Source of the DNA: Prevotellaceae bacterium
Lineage (GTDB): Bacteria; Bacteroidota; Bacteroidia; Bacteroidales; Bacteroidaceae
Reading direction: 5' to 3'
Length of the DNA stretch: 8,463 bases
NCBI GenBank assembly: GCA_031262265.1
Contig: JAISIB010000092.1
Location: 1-8,463, forward strand
How positions within the stretch are numbered: position 1 is the stretch's first letter; each line of letters starts with the position of its first letter. Shown here one piece after another: positions 1 to 6,007 of this stretch. The notes beneath the pieces were generated by a model that did not search any database, had not been told where the DNA came from, and saw only the letters and a program-made list of their open reading frames with translations. A program made the translations under genes and the position numbers.

Positions 1-20
1 AGACATTAAGACGCTACAAA

Positions 21-33
21 TATATTGAATATA
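21..33. repeat. Short perfect palindrome TATATTGAATATA
   Basis: A 13-base palindrome (six-base arms TATATT/AATATA around a central G) lies about 60 bases upstream of the putative -33 element of the arg promoter. It contains TTGAAT, similar to an ARG-box half. It could be an upstream operator, but short AT palindromes are common in AT-rich intergenic DNA. Confidence 0.25.
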
Positions 34-90
34 CTTACACAATGAGACCTTATTATGAAAAAAAATATAGAGCATAGTAAAAAAACTACT

Positions 91-121
91 TATTTTGCAT
101 TGATATGCGAAATATTGCATA
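91..121. promoter_or_regulatory. Overlapping dyads, putative ArgR operator
   Basis: Two imperfect palindromes share one half-site. The first spans 91-114: TATTT-T-GCAT, spacer TGAT, then ATGC-G-AAATA, with 9 of 12 base pairs symmetric. The second spans 104-121: TATGCGAAATATTGCATA, 18 bp with 14 of 18 positions symmetric. The second has the length of an E. coli ARG box and the same outer TG...CA skeleton (positions 3-4 and 15-16), although the inner bases differ. Both lie between or on the putative -33 and -7 elements, so a bound protein would block transcription. Since argR is the first gene, autorepression by ArgR with arginine is the natural reading. No binding data exist for this sequence. 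Confidence 0.45.
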
Positions 122-127
122 ATTTTG
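94..127 (+). promoter_or_regulatory. Putative Bacteroides-type promoter for the arg operon
   Basis: TAATTTTG at 120-127 matches the Bacteroides -7 consensus TAnnTTTG exactly. A TTTG at 94-97 can serve as the -33 element; the 22-base gap is slightly longer than usual, and an ATTG at 99-102 (17-base gap) is an alternative. Transcription would start near 134-136, leaving a short leader of about 20 bases before the argR ATG at 156. This is the only sizeable non-coding region ahead of the operon. The consensus is established for Bacteroides; its use here is inferred. Confidence 0.55.
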
Positions 128-155
128 CCGCCGAATAAGAATAATTATACGCGAT

Positions 156-635
156 ATGAAAACAAAAAATAAGCGTTTAGATTTAATTAAGGCTATCGTC
201 GCGAGCCAACCCATCGGGTCGCAAGAGGAACTACTGACGGAGTTAGCACAAAAAGAAATCCACGTCACGCAAGCTACGCTCTCGCGTGATCTGAAACAGA
301 TGAAAATAGCGAAAGCCGCCAGTATGTCCGGAGGCTATGTGTATGTGCTACCAAATGATGTGATGTATAAACGCAACACAGAACACGGCCATACGGAAGG
401 ATTATTGCAGCCGGGAACAGGCTTCGTCTCTCTACATTTCTCCGGCAACCTGGCTGTTATCAAAACACGACCCGGCTATGCCAGTAGCCTTGCATACGAC
501 ATAGACAACTGCGAATGTCCTGATATTATAGGAACTATCGCCGGTGACGACACCATATTGCTGATTCTACGAGAAAACTCGAAACGCAAAGCAATAACGG
601 ACTTCATGCAGTCATTGGGTGTACAAATAGACTAA
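156..635 (+). CDS. argR: Arginine repressor ArgR
   Basis: Transcriptional regulator of arginine metabolism; family members are hexamers that bind ARG-box operators when loaded with L-arginine. The 159-residue length is normal for the family. Residues 1-70 form the winged helix-turn-helix, with the recognition region around TQATLSRDLKQMKIAKA (38-54, containing the conserved SRD). Residues about 85-157 form the C-terminal oligomerisation and arginine-binding domain, with TRPGYASS at 104-111 and the hallmark GTIAGDDT at 126-133; D131 and D132 correspond to the aspartates that contact arginine in E. coli ArgR. The ATG at 156 has no Shine-Dalgarno sequence but gives the usual N-terminus. It is the first gene of the run, with palindromes in its promoter that suggest autoregulation, and ends 11 bases before the GNAT gene. 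Confidence 0.95.
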   Translation: MKTKNKRLDLIKAIVASQPIGSQEELLTELAQKEIHVTQATLSRDLKQMKIAKAASMSGGYVYVLPNDVMYKRNTEHGHTEGLLQPGTGFVSLHFSGNLAVIKTRPGYASSLAYDIDNCECPDIIGTIAGDDTILLILRENSKRKAITDFMQSLGVQID

Positions 636-646
636 AACGGTCAACA

Positions 647-1228
647 ATGGAAGAAAGTTTTTTTATAGATGACATAGATGTGATGGTAGCCGATACCTCT
701 CATGAGGCTTATGTGGATACTATCCTGAATACGATCACGGAAGCGGCCAAAGTGCGCGGTACGGGAATCGCCAAACGTACGCACGAGTACGTAGCCCAGA
801 AAATGAAAGAAGGGAAAGCTATTATTGCCTTACGCGGCGATGAGTTTGCCGGATTCTGTTATATCGAGAGCTGGGGAAACAAACAATACGTGGCCAATTC
901 CGGACTTATCGTCGTAGAGAAGTATCGCGGCAAAGGTTTGGCAAAGCGTATCAAGAAAGCCGCGTTTGCCCTTTCGCGTTTGCGCTGGCCACACGCTAAA
1001 CTGTTCGGATTAACAAGCGGTGGCGCAGTGATGAAAATCAATACCGAATTGGGATATGTACCCGTACCGTTTTCGGAACTGACTGCCGACGAAGCTTTTT
1101 GGAAGGGCTGCGAAGGTTGCGTGAATCACGACGTATTAGTACGTACCGAGCGCAAATACTGCATCTGTACCGCGATGCTATACGATCCCGAACAGCAAGA
1201 AAAGTTACATGAAAAAGACAAACAATAA
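647..1228 (+). CDS. GNAT acyltransferase, putative N-acetyl/N-succinyl-glutamate synthase
   Basis: A 193-residue GNAT-fold acyltransferase. The acyl-CoA pyrophosphate-binding motif A is visible as VVEKYRGKGLAKRIKKAAF (89-107), with RGKG at 94-97 and the preceding hydrophobic strand. TELGYVPVP (133-141) resembles the C-terminal GNAT strand with its conserved aromatic. The C-terminus carries C155-x-x-C158 and C172-x-C174, a possible metal-binding or structural cysteine cluster that is not part of the core GNAT fold. Placement between argR and argG, with 11-base gaps on both sides, makes the first step of arginine synthesis (acylation of glutamate) the best guess. The acyl donor, acetyl-CoA or succinyl-CoA, cannot be read from sequence; succinyl is attractive because Bacteroides uses N-succinylornithine later in the pathway. 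It has no amino-acid-kinase domain, unlike classical ArgA. The family call is firm, the substrate inferred. Confidence 0.8.
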   Translation: MEESFFIDDIDVMVADTSHEAYVDTILNTITEAAKVRGTGIAKRTHEYVAQKMKEGKAIIALRGDEFAGFCYIESWGNKQYVANSGLIVVEKYRGKGLAKRIKKAAFALSRLRWPHAKLFGLTSGGAVMKINTELGYVPVPFSELTADEAFWKGCEGCVNHDVLVRTERKYCICTAMLYDPEQQEKLHEKDKQ

Positions 1229-1239
1229 CGCATATCTAT

Positions 1240-2451
1240 ATGGAAAAGAAGAAAGTAGTTTTGGCATTTAGCGGAGGATTGGATACCTCTTTCTGTGCCA
1301 TGTATCTAAATAGCGAAGGATACGAAGTATATACCGCGATAGCGAATACAGGCGGGTTTTCTGATAAAGAATTGTCTGTTATCGAAGAAAAAGCCTACAA
1401 ACTGGGAGCCGCCAAACACGTGGCTTTGGATATTACGCATGATTATTATAGCAAAAGTATCAAATATATGATATTCGGTAACGTTCTACGGAATGGGACA
1501 TACCCTATTTCCGTCAGCTCGGAACGAATTTTTCAAGCTATAGCCATTGCCGACTACGCCCGCAGCATTGATGCACACGCCATCGCGCACGGTAGTACGG
1601 GCGCAGGCAACGATCAGATCCGGTTCGACTTGACATTTGAGGTGCTCGCGCCGGGTATTGAAATTATCACGCCTACTCGTGACATGGTCTTGACGCGTGA
1701 GCAAGAAATCGAATACCTACGTTCGCGCGGGTACGAAGCTGATTTTGCCAAGATGGAGTACTCTATTAATAAAGGACTGTGGGGAACCTCCATCGGAGGC
1801 AAAGAAACGCTACAAAGCAATCAAACTTTGCCGGAAGCCGCTTATCCTAGCCAAGTGACGGCTCACAAAACGGAACAATTGACGTTGACGTTTGAAGAAG
1901 GAGAATTGAAAGCAGTGAACGGAACGGTATTCGCCAATCCGGTAGAAGCCATACAGAAAGTAGAAACTATCGGAAGTCGCTACGGTATAGGACGCGATAT
2001 GCACATCGGCGATACTATTATCGGATTAAAGGGGCGTGTCGGATTCGAGGCCGCTGCTCCGATTCTGATCATCGGCGCGCATAAAATGTTAGAAAAGCAT
2101 ACGCTCAGCAAATGGCAACTCTATTGGAAGGAGCAAGTCGGAACGTGGTACGGGATGTTCTTGCACGAAGCGCAATACCTTGAACCGGTGATGCGAGATA
2201 TAGAGGCAATGCTACAAAACTCACAACGAAACGTAAACGGAACCGTCACTATCCAACTACGTCCTTACAGTTTTACCTTAGTCGGCGTGGATTCCGATTT
2301 CGACTTGGTGAAAAATGAATTGGGCGAGTACGGCGAGATACAAAAAGGCTGGACTGCCGAAGACGCCAAAGGCTTCACGCGAATACTCTCTACGCCATTG
2401 CGCGTTTATTATGCCAATCAGAAAAAGAACGGAAGAAATGAATTACCATGA
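1240..2451 (+). CDS. argG: Argininosuccinate synthase ArgG
   Basis: Cytoplasmic enzyme joining citrulline and aspartate, with ATP cleaved to AMP and pyrophosphate, to give argininosuccinate (the penultimate step of arginine synthesis). The 403-residue length is typical. The N-terminal ATP-pyrophosphatase P-loop is LAFSGGLDTS (8-17). The second signature is AHGSTGAGNDQIRF (116-129), the family's nucleotide/citrulline-binding loop. EYSINKGLWGTSIGG (173-187) and RYGIGRDMHIGDTIIGLKGR (247-266) are conserved family stretches leading into the C-terminal multimerisation domain. The gene begins 11 bases after the GNAT gene and its TGA overlaps the argC start in an ATGA, pointing to coupled translation. 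All key motifs are intact. argH, needed for the next step, is not in this window. Confidence 0.97.
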   Translation: MEKKKVVLAFSGGLDTSFCAMYLNSEGYEVYTAIANTGGFSDKELSVIEEKAYKLGAAKHVALDITHDYYSKSIKYMIFGNVLRNGTYPISVSSERIFQAIAIADYARSIDAHAIAHGSTGAGNDQIRFDLTFEVLAPGIEIITPTRDMVLTREQEIEYLRSRGYEADFAKMEYSINKGLWGTSIGGKETLQSNQTLPEAAYPSQVTAHKTEQLTLTFEEGELKAVNGTVFANPVEAIQKVETIGSRYGIGRDMHIGDTIIGLKGRVGFEAAAPILIIGAHKMLEKHTLSKWQLYWKEQVGTWYGMFLHEAQYLEPVMRDIEAMLQNSQRNVNGTVTIQLRPYSFTLVGVDSDFDLVKNELGEYGEIQKGWTAEDAKGFTRILSTPLRVYYANQKKNGRNELP

Positions 2452-3416
2452 TTAAGGCAGGAATTATCGGCGGAGCAGGCTATACCGCAGGCGAACTCTT
2501 ACGTCTGTTGATCAACCACCCCGAAGTAAATATTACTTTTGTACATAGTAACAGCCACGCCGGACATTTAATTACCGACGTGCACGAAGGTTTGTACGGA
2601 GAGTGCGAACTAATTTTTACAGATGCTTTATCGCTTGAAGATATTGACGTATTATTCTTTTGTACGGCACACGGCGACACGCGCAAGTTCATAGAAAACC
2701 ATACGCTGCCGGCTGACTTGAAAATCATCGACCTTTCGATGGATTATCGACTGGCTGCGGACGATCATGACTTTATCTATGGCCTACCGGAACTGAATCG
2801 GCGCGCAATATGCAACAGTCTACGCGTAGCCAACCCCGGATGTTTTGCTACTTGCATCTCTCTGGGATTGCTTCCGCTCGCTAAACAGTTAATGTTACAA
2901 GGAGATATTATTGTCAACGCCATTACCGGAAGTACGGGCGCAGGCGTAAAACCGACCGAAACTACGCATTTCAGTTGGCGAACCGGTAACATGAGTATCT
3001 ATAAACCTTTCAAGCATCAACATCTGCCCGAGATCCGTCAGTCATTGAAGCAGCTACAAAACAGCTTCGACTCGGATATTTTGTTTGTTCCCTATCGAGG
3101 CGATTTCGCGCGCGGTATTTTTACGACGATTATCGTGCGTAATAAAGTTTCTATCGATGAACTGACGAGAATCTACCGCGAATACTATGCAGAAGACTCG
3201 TTCGTTCACATCGTCGACCGGAATATCGACTTAAAGCAAGTGATTAACACGAACAAATGCCTGATCCACTTGGAAAAAGACGGCGATCGGTTGTTGATTG
3301 TTTCTTGCATAGACAACTTATTAAAGGGCGCATCCGGACAAGCCGTACACAATATGAATTTACTATTTAACCTCGAAGAAACCGTGGGGCTTCGTCTTAA
3401 ACCGACAGCTTTCTAA
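2448..3416 (+). CDS. argC: N-acyl-gamma-glutamyl-phosphate reductase ArgC
   Basis: NADPH-dependent reductase converting N-acylglutamyl phosphate to N-acylglutamate semialdehyde, the third step of arginine synthesis. The 322-residue length fits the type-1 ArgC subgroup. The Rossmann nucleotide-binding motif is GIIGGAGYTAGELLRLL (5-21). The catalytic cysteine is C132 in ANPGCFAT (128-135). The active-site histidine is probably H192 in KHQHLPEI (189-196). KGASGQAVHNMN (293-304) is the conserved C-terminal NADP-contact helix. The ATG lies within the argG stop (ATGA overlap) and argD follows after 11 bases. Whether the acyl group is acetyl or succinyl is not readable here; the Bacteroides pathway context makes succinyl plausible. 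Confidence 0.96.
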   Translation: MIKAGIIGGAGYTAGELLRLLINHPEVNITFVHSNSHAGHLITDVHEGLYGECELIFTDALSLEDIDVLFFCTAHGDTRKFIENHTLPADLKIIDLSMDYRLAADDHDFIYGLPELNRRAICNSLRVANPGCFATCISLGLLPLAKQLMLQGDIIVNAITGSTGAGVKPTETTHFSWRTGNMSIYKPFKHQHLPEIRQSLKQLQNSFDSDILFVPYRGDFARGIFTTIIVRNKVSIDELTRIYREYYAEDSFVHIVDRNIDLKQVINTNKCLIHLEKDGDRLLIVSCIDNLLKGASGQAVHNMNLLFNLEETVGLRLKPTAF

Positions 3417-3427
3417 AAAACAATACG

Positions 3428-4555
3428 ATGAATCTATTTGAAGTTTATCCCCTATTCAATATTGAAATTGTACGGGGACAAGGTTGTTGCGTATGGGATA
3501 CGCAAGGACAAGAGTATTTGGATTTGTACGGCGGTCATGCCGTAATCTCCATTGGTCATAGCCAACCCGAATATGTGCAGGCTATCAGTCAACAAGTGGC
3601 AAAGCTCGGATTCTATTCCAACTCGGTCATCAACAGTTTGCAGCAGCAAGTGGCCGATGCTTTGGGAAAACTGAGCGGATATAACGACTATCAGCTGTTT
3701 TTCGCCAACTCCGGTGCGGAAGCCAATGAGAATGCGCTGAAACTTGCCTCGTTCCATACGGGACGCAAGCGCATTATTGCTTTCAACAAAGCCTTTCACG
3801 GACGTACCTCCTTAGCGGTGGAAGTAACTGACGACCCTAAAATCAGCGCGCCCGTTAATAAAAATGGTCATGTGACTTTCTTACCGTTAAATGACAAGGC
3901 CGCCGTAGAAGCAGAACTTGCAAAAGGAGACGTATGTGCCGTCTTGATCGAATGTATTCAAGGAGTTGGCGGCATACGTATCGCAGATAATGATTTTTTG
4001 CAGTTCCTGCGTGAACGCTGCACAGCCACCGGCACCATTCTCATAGCCGACGAAATACAAAGCGGTTATGGCCGCTCCGGACAATTCTTTGCCCACCAAT
4101 ACGCAGATATACGACCGGATATAATAACAACGGCGAAAGGGATGGGAAACGGCTTTCCTATTTCCGGCGTGCTTATTAGTCCGCTGTTTAAGCCGGTATA
4201 TGGCATGCTGGGCACTACTTTCGGCGGCAATCATCTGGCTTGTGCGGCAGCATTGGCCGTATTGCATGTCATAGAGACCCAACACTTAATCGAAAATGCC
4301 GCTACCGTGGGCGAATATCTTTTGTCCAACCTGCGTCAACTAACCGGCGTCAAGGATGTGCGCGGGCGTGGATTGATGATTGGCTTGGAGTTTAATGAAC
4401 CGATCAAAGAACTCCGCCGCCGACTACTCTTCGAGCATCACATATTTACAGGAGTTACCGGTACGCATGTGATTCGTCTTTTGCCGCCATTGTGTCTGAC
4501 GCGTACGGAAGCCGACCGTTTTCTAACCGCATTGGCAAGCGAATGCAACGCCTAA
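3428..4555 (+). CDS. argD: N-acylornithine aminotransferase ArgD
   Basis: PLP-dependent class-III aminotransferase that converts N-acylglutamate semialdehyde plus glutamate to N-acylornithine plus 2-oxoglutarate. Length is 375 residues, in the normal range. SGAEANE (95-101) and FHGRT (123-127) bind the cofactor phosphate and ring region. D208 in IADEIQSGYGRSG (206-218) should pair with the pyridine nitrogen, and K237 in TTAKGMGNGFP (234-244) is the Schiff-base lysine. TTFGGNHLACAAALAVL (263-279) is the conserved segment that contacts PLP phosphate from the partner subunit. The gene sits 11 bases after argC, supporting a biosynthetic rather than catabolic (AstC/RocD-like) role. Activity on acetyl versus succinyl substrate, or on free ornithine, cannot be separated by eye. 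It is followed by a 105-base gap, the longest inside the cluster. Confidence 0.94.
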   Translation: MNLFEVYPLFNIEIVRGQGCCVWDTQGQEYLDLYGGHAVISIGHSQPEYVQAISQQVAKLGFYSNSVINSLQQQVADALGKLSGYNDYQLFFANSGAEANENALKLASFHTGRKRIIAFNKAFHGRTSLAVEVTDDPKISAPVNKNGHVTFLPLNDKAAVEAELAKGDVCAVLIECIQGVGGIRIADNDFLQFLRERCTATGTILIADEIQSGYGRSGQFFAHQYADIRPDIITTAKGMGNGFPISGVLISPLFKPVYGMLGTTFGGNHLACAAALAVLHVIETQHLIENAATVGEYLLSNLRQLTGVKDVRGRGLMIGLEFNEPIKELRRRLLFEHHIFTGVTGTHVIRLLPPLCLTRTEADRFLTALASECNA

Positions 4556-4580
4556 GGAGAATGGCCGATATGAAAGTATG

Positions 4581-4613
4581 TAGGTGAATTTTCCGACTAA
4601 GAAAATTTATTTA
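4581..4613 (+). repeat. AT-rich inverted repeat in argD-proC gap
   Basis: Arms TGAATTTTC (4585-4593) and GAAAATTTA (4601-4609) flank the 7-base loop CGACTAA. Seven pairs are perfect, then one G-U, then U-A; as RNA the stem can extend to 4581-4613 through two further G-U pairs and two A-U pairs. The stem is weak (one G-C pair) and is not followed directly by a U-run, so it is not a convincing intrinsic terminator. It could be an mRNA processing or partial attenuation site, or a protein-binding dyad; the left arm contains TGAAT, an ARG-box half-site in E. coli. Confidence 0.4.
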
Positions 4614-4643
4614 GATACGAGGATATTTCATTTTTACGCTTTG
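4610..4643 (+). promoter_or_regulatory. Weak promoter-like sequence ahead of proC
   Basis: TACGCTTTG at 4635-4643 resembles the Bacteroides -7 element TAnnTTTG but has three rather than two spacer bases. TTTAG at 4610-4614, 20 bases upstream, is a poor -33 candidate. It lies in the 105-base argD-proC gap, about 17 bases before the proC ATG. It could drive proC and the downstream module independently of the arg promoter, but the match is imperfect and AT-rich gaps produce such strings by chance. Confidence 0.2.
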
Positions 4644-4660
4644 ATAATTTACGTGCTTAC

Positions 4661-5431
4661 ATGAAAAAGATAACAATCATCGGAGGCGGTAACATGGGCG
4701 GAGCCATTGCGCGCGGATTGGTGCGCAGCGGAAAAGTCACGGCCTCAGACATTACGGTTTCAGATACTTCTCCGCTCGTTCAACAACGCTTGAAAAATGA
4801 GTTACACGGTATCTACACGACAGCAGATAATTTATCGGCAGTGAGAGATGCCGACATCGTTATATTTGCCGTGAAGCCTTGGCTCATGGAAAGCGTAGTG
4901 ACGGCTATAAGCGACGCTATCCGAGACAAAACTATCATCTCTATTGCTGCCGGCATCTCTCTTGATCAGTTGGAGCAATGGATCGGGAAGACGCCGCTCT
5001 TTCGATTGATTCCGAACACAGCCATTTCCGAAGGCGAATCTATGACATTGATCGCCTCACGCCATGCGGGAGAAACAGAAGCAAGTATCTCCGAGCTATT
5101 CGGTGCGTTGGGGATGGTGTTATCTATGCCCGAAGAAAAAATACCGGCAGGAACGGCACTCACATCATGCGGCATTGCCTTCGTATTGAAGTATATTCAA
5201 GCGGCTATGCAAGCCGGTATCGAAATGGGCGTCTATCCGAAAGACGCCATGCGCATGGTTGCCCAATCCGTAAAGGGTGCGGCTGAACTAATACTCAACC
5301 ACGATACGCATCCGGCGCAGGAAATAGACAAAGTAACGACGCCCGGCGGTATTACCATACGGGGTATCAACGAACTCGACCATGCCGGTTTCACATCCGC
5401 CATTATACAAGCGATGAAAAAATGCCTTTAA
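4661..5431 (+). CDS. proC: Pyrroline-5-carboxylate reductase ProC
   Basis: Last step of proline synthesis: NAD(P)H-dependent reduction of 1-pyrroline-5-carboxylate to L-proline in the cytoplasm. At 256 residues it is close to the usual 260-280. The N-terminal Rossmann motif is IIGGGNMGGAIARGLV (6-21). FAVKPW (69-74) and RLIPNTAISEGES (115-127) correspond to the conserved VKP and MPNTP-type cofactor/substrate segments. The family signature TPGGITIRGINELD (227-240) is complete. It follows the arginine genes on the same strand after a 105-base gap and is 11 bases ahead of the regulator gene. Grouping with argD fits the shared glutamate-semialdehyde/ornithine branch point; whether the pyrroline comes from glutamate (ProBA) or ornithine is not shown here. 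Confidence 0.95.
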   Translation: MKKITIIGGGNMGGAIARGLVRSGKVTASDITVSDTSPLVQQRLKNELHGIYTTADNLSAVRDADIVIFAVKPWLMESVVTAISDAIRDKTIISIAAGISLDQLEQWIGKTPLFRLIPNTAISEGESMTLIASRHAGETEASISELFGALGMVLSMPEEKIPAGTALTSCGIAFVLKYIQAAMQAGIEMGVYPKDAMRMVAQSVKGAAELILNHDTHPAQEIDKVTTPGGITIRGINELDHAGFTSAIIQAMKKCL

Positions 5432-5442
5432 AACAAAAACGT

Positions 5443-5997
5443 ATGAACGAAGACCCTATCAAACAAATTGCCGAACGCTTGCGCGGATTGCGCGAAGCAT
5501 TGGAACTGACGCCCGAACAAATGGCGCAAGAGAGCGGAATCGCACCGGATGTCTACTTGAAAGCAGAATCCGGCGAATATGATTTATCGGTGAGCATGTT
5601 GCGCAAGATTGCCCAACGCTATCGAATTCCACTGGACACGCTAATGTTTGACAGCGAGCCTACGATGAGCACCTACTTCGTTACCCGTTCGGGACAAGGC
5701 GTAGCTGTCGAGCGCACCAAAGCTTATAAATACCAATCACTCGCATCCGGTTTCCGCGACAGACGGGGCGATCCATATATCGTTACGATCGAACCAAAAG
5801 AAAACGAGTCGCTGCACATAAACTCGCACGCCGGACAAGAATTCAACTATGTTATCGAAGGCAGTATGTTACTAAGCATTGACAACAAAGAGATTATTCT
5901 AAATACGGGAGACAGTATTTATTTCGACTCAGGTTTACCTCATGCGATGAAAGCATTATATAACTCGAAAGCCTGTTTTTTAGCCATCATTCTCTAA
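5443..5997 (+). CDS. XRE-family HTH regulator with C-terminal cupin sensor domain
   Basis: A 184-residue cytoplasmic DNA-binding protein. Residues 11-67 form a Cro/C1-type helix-turn-helix (RLRGLREALELTPEQMAQES, then the recognition region to RYRIPLDTL). Residues about 112-184 form a single cupin barrel that usually binds a small effector. Cupin motif 1 is NSHAGQEFNYVIEG (127-140) with H129 and E133; motif 2 is GDSIYFDSGLPHAM (156-169) with H167. The usual first ligand of the HxH pair is N127. I chose the ATG at 5443 because it leaves an 11-base gap after proC, as at four other junctions here (one is 10), and begins right at the conserved domain. An in-frame ATG at 5422 would add seven residues and overlap proC by 10 bases. 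It probably controls the acyl-CoA synthetase that follows; target and effector are unknown. Confidence 0.88.
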   Translation: MNEDPIKQIAERLRGLREALELTPEQMAQESGIAPDVYLKAESGEYDLSVSMLRKIAQRYRIPLDTLMFDSEPTMSTYFVTRSGQGVAVERTKAYKYQSLASGFRDRRGDPYIVTIEPKENESLHINSHAGQEFNYVIEGSMLLSIDNKEIILNTGDSIYFDSGLPHAMKALYNSKACFLAIIL

Positions 5998-6007
5998 TTG
6001 AAAAATC

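Noticed and set aside
42..77. Short open frame MRPYYEKKYRA before argR, a possible leader peptide
   Set aside because: It lies upstream of the putative promoter's -7 element, has only two arginines that are not clustered, and no terminator-like hairpin follows, so attenuation is not supported.
1594..2945. Identical 15-base string AGTACGGGCGCAGGC in argG (1594-1608) and argC (2931-2945)
   Set aside because: Both copies encode the same short glycine-rich motif (STGAG) in unrelated protein contexts; shared codon choice explains it better than a repeat element.
3887..4285. Long antisense open frames inside argD, argC, argG and the ligase gene (for example 3887-4285, 7127-7537)
   Set aside because: They lie wholly inside well-supported genes with intact motifs, show no recognisable domains, and are expected shadows of coding sequence.
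4561..4587. Mini-ORF MADMKVCR after an AGGAGA-like string just behind the argD stop
   Set aside because: Eight codons, no resemblance to a leader peptide, and Bacteroidota rarely rely on Shine-Dalgarno sequences; likely chance, although its stop coincides with the start of the inverted repeat.
4978..5286. 102-residue alternative-frame ORF on the plus strand inside proC
   Set aside because: The proC frame carries all family signatures through this region; the alternative product is rich in Arg and Cys with no recognisable domain.
5422..5442. Upstream ATG for the XRE-cupin gene overlapping the proC end
   Set aside because: The extra seven residues (MPLKQKR) come from an overlap with proC codons, and the 5443 start reproduces the 11-base spacing of the other junctions; not fully excluded.
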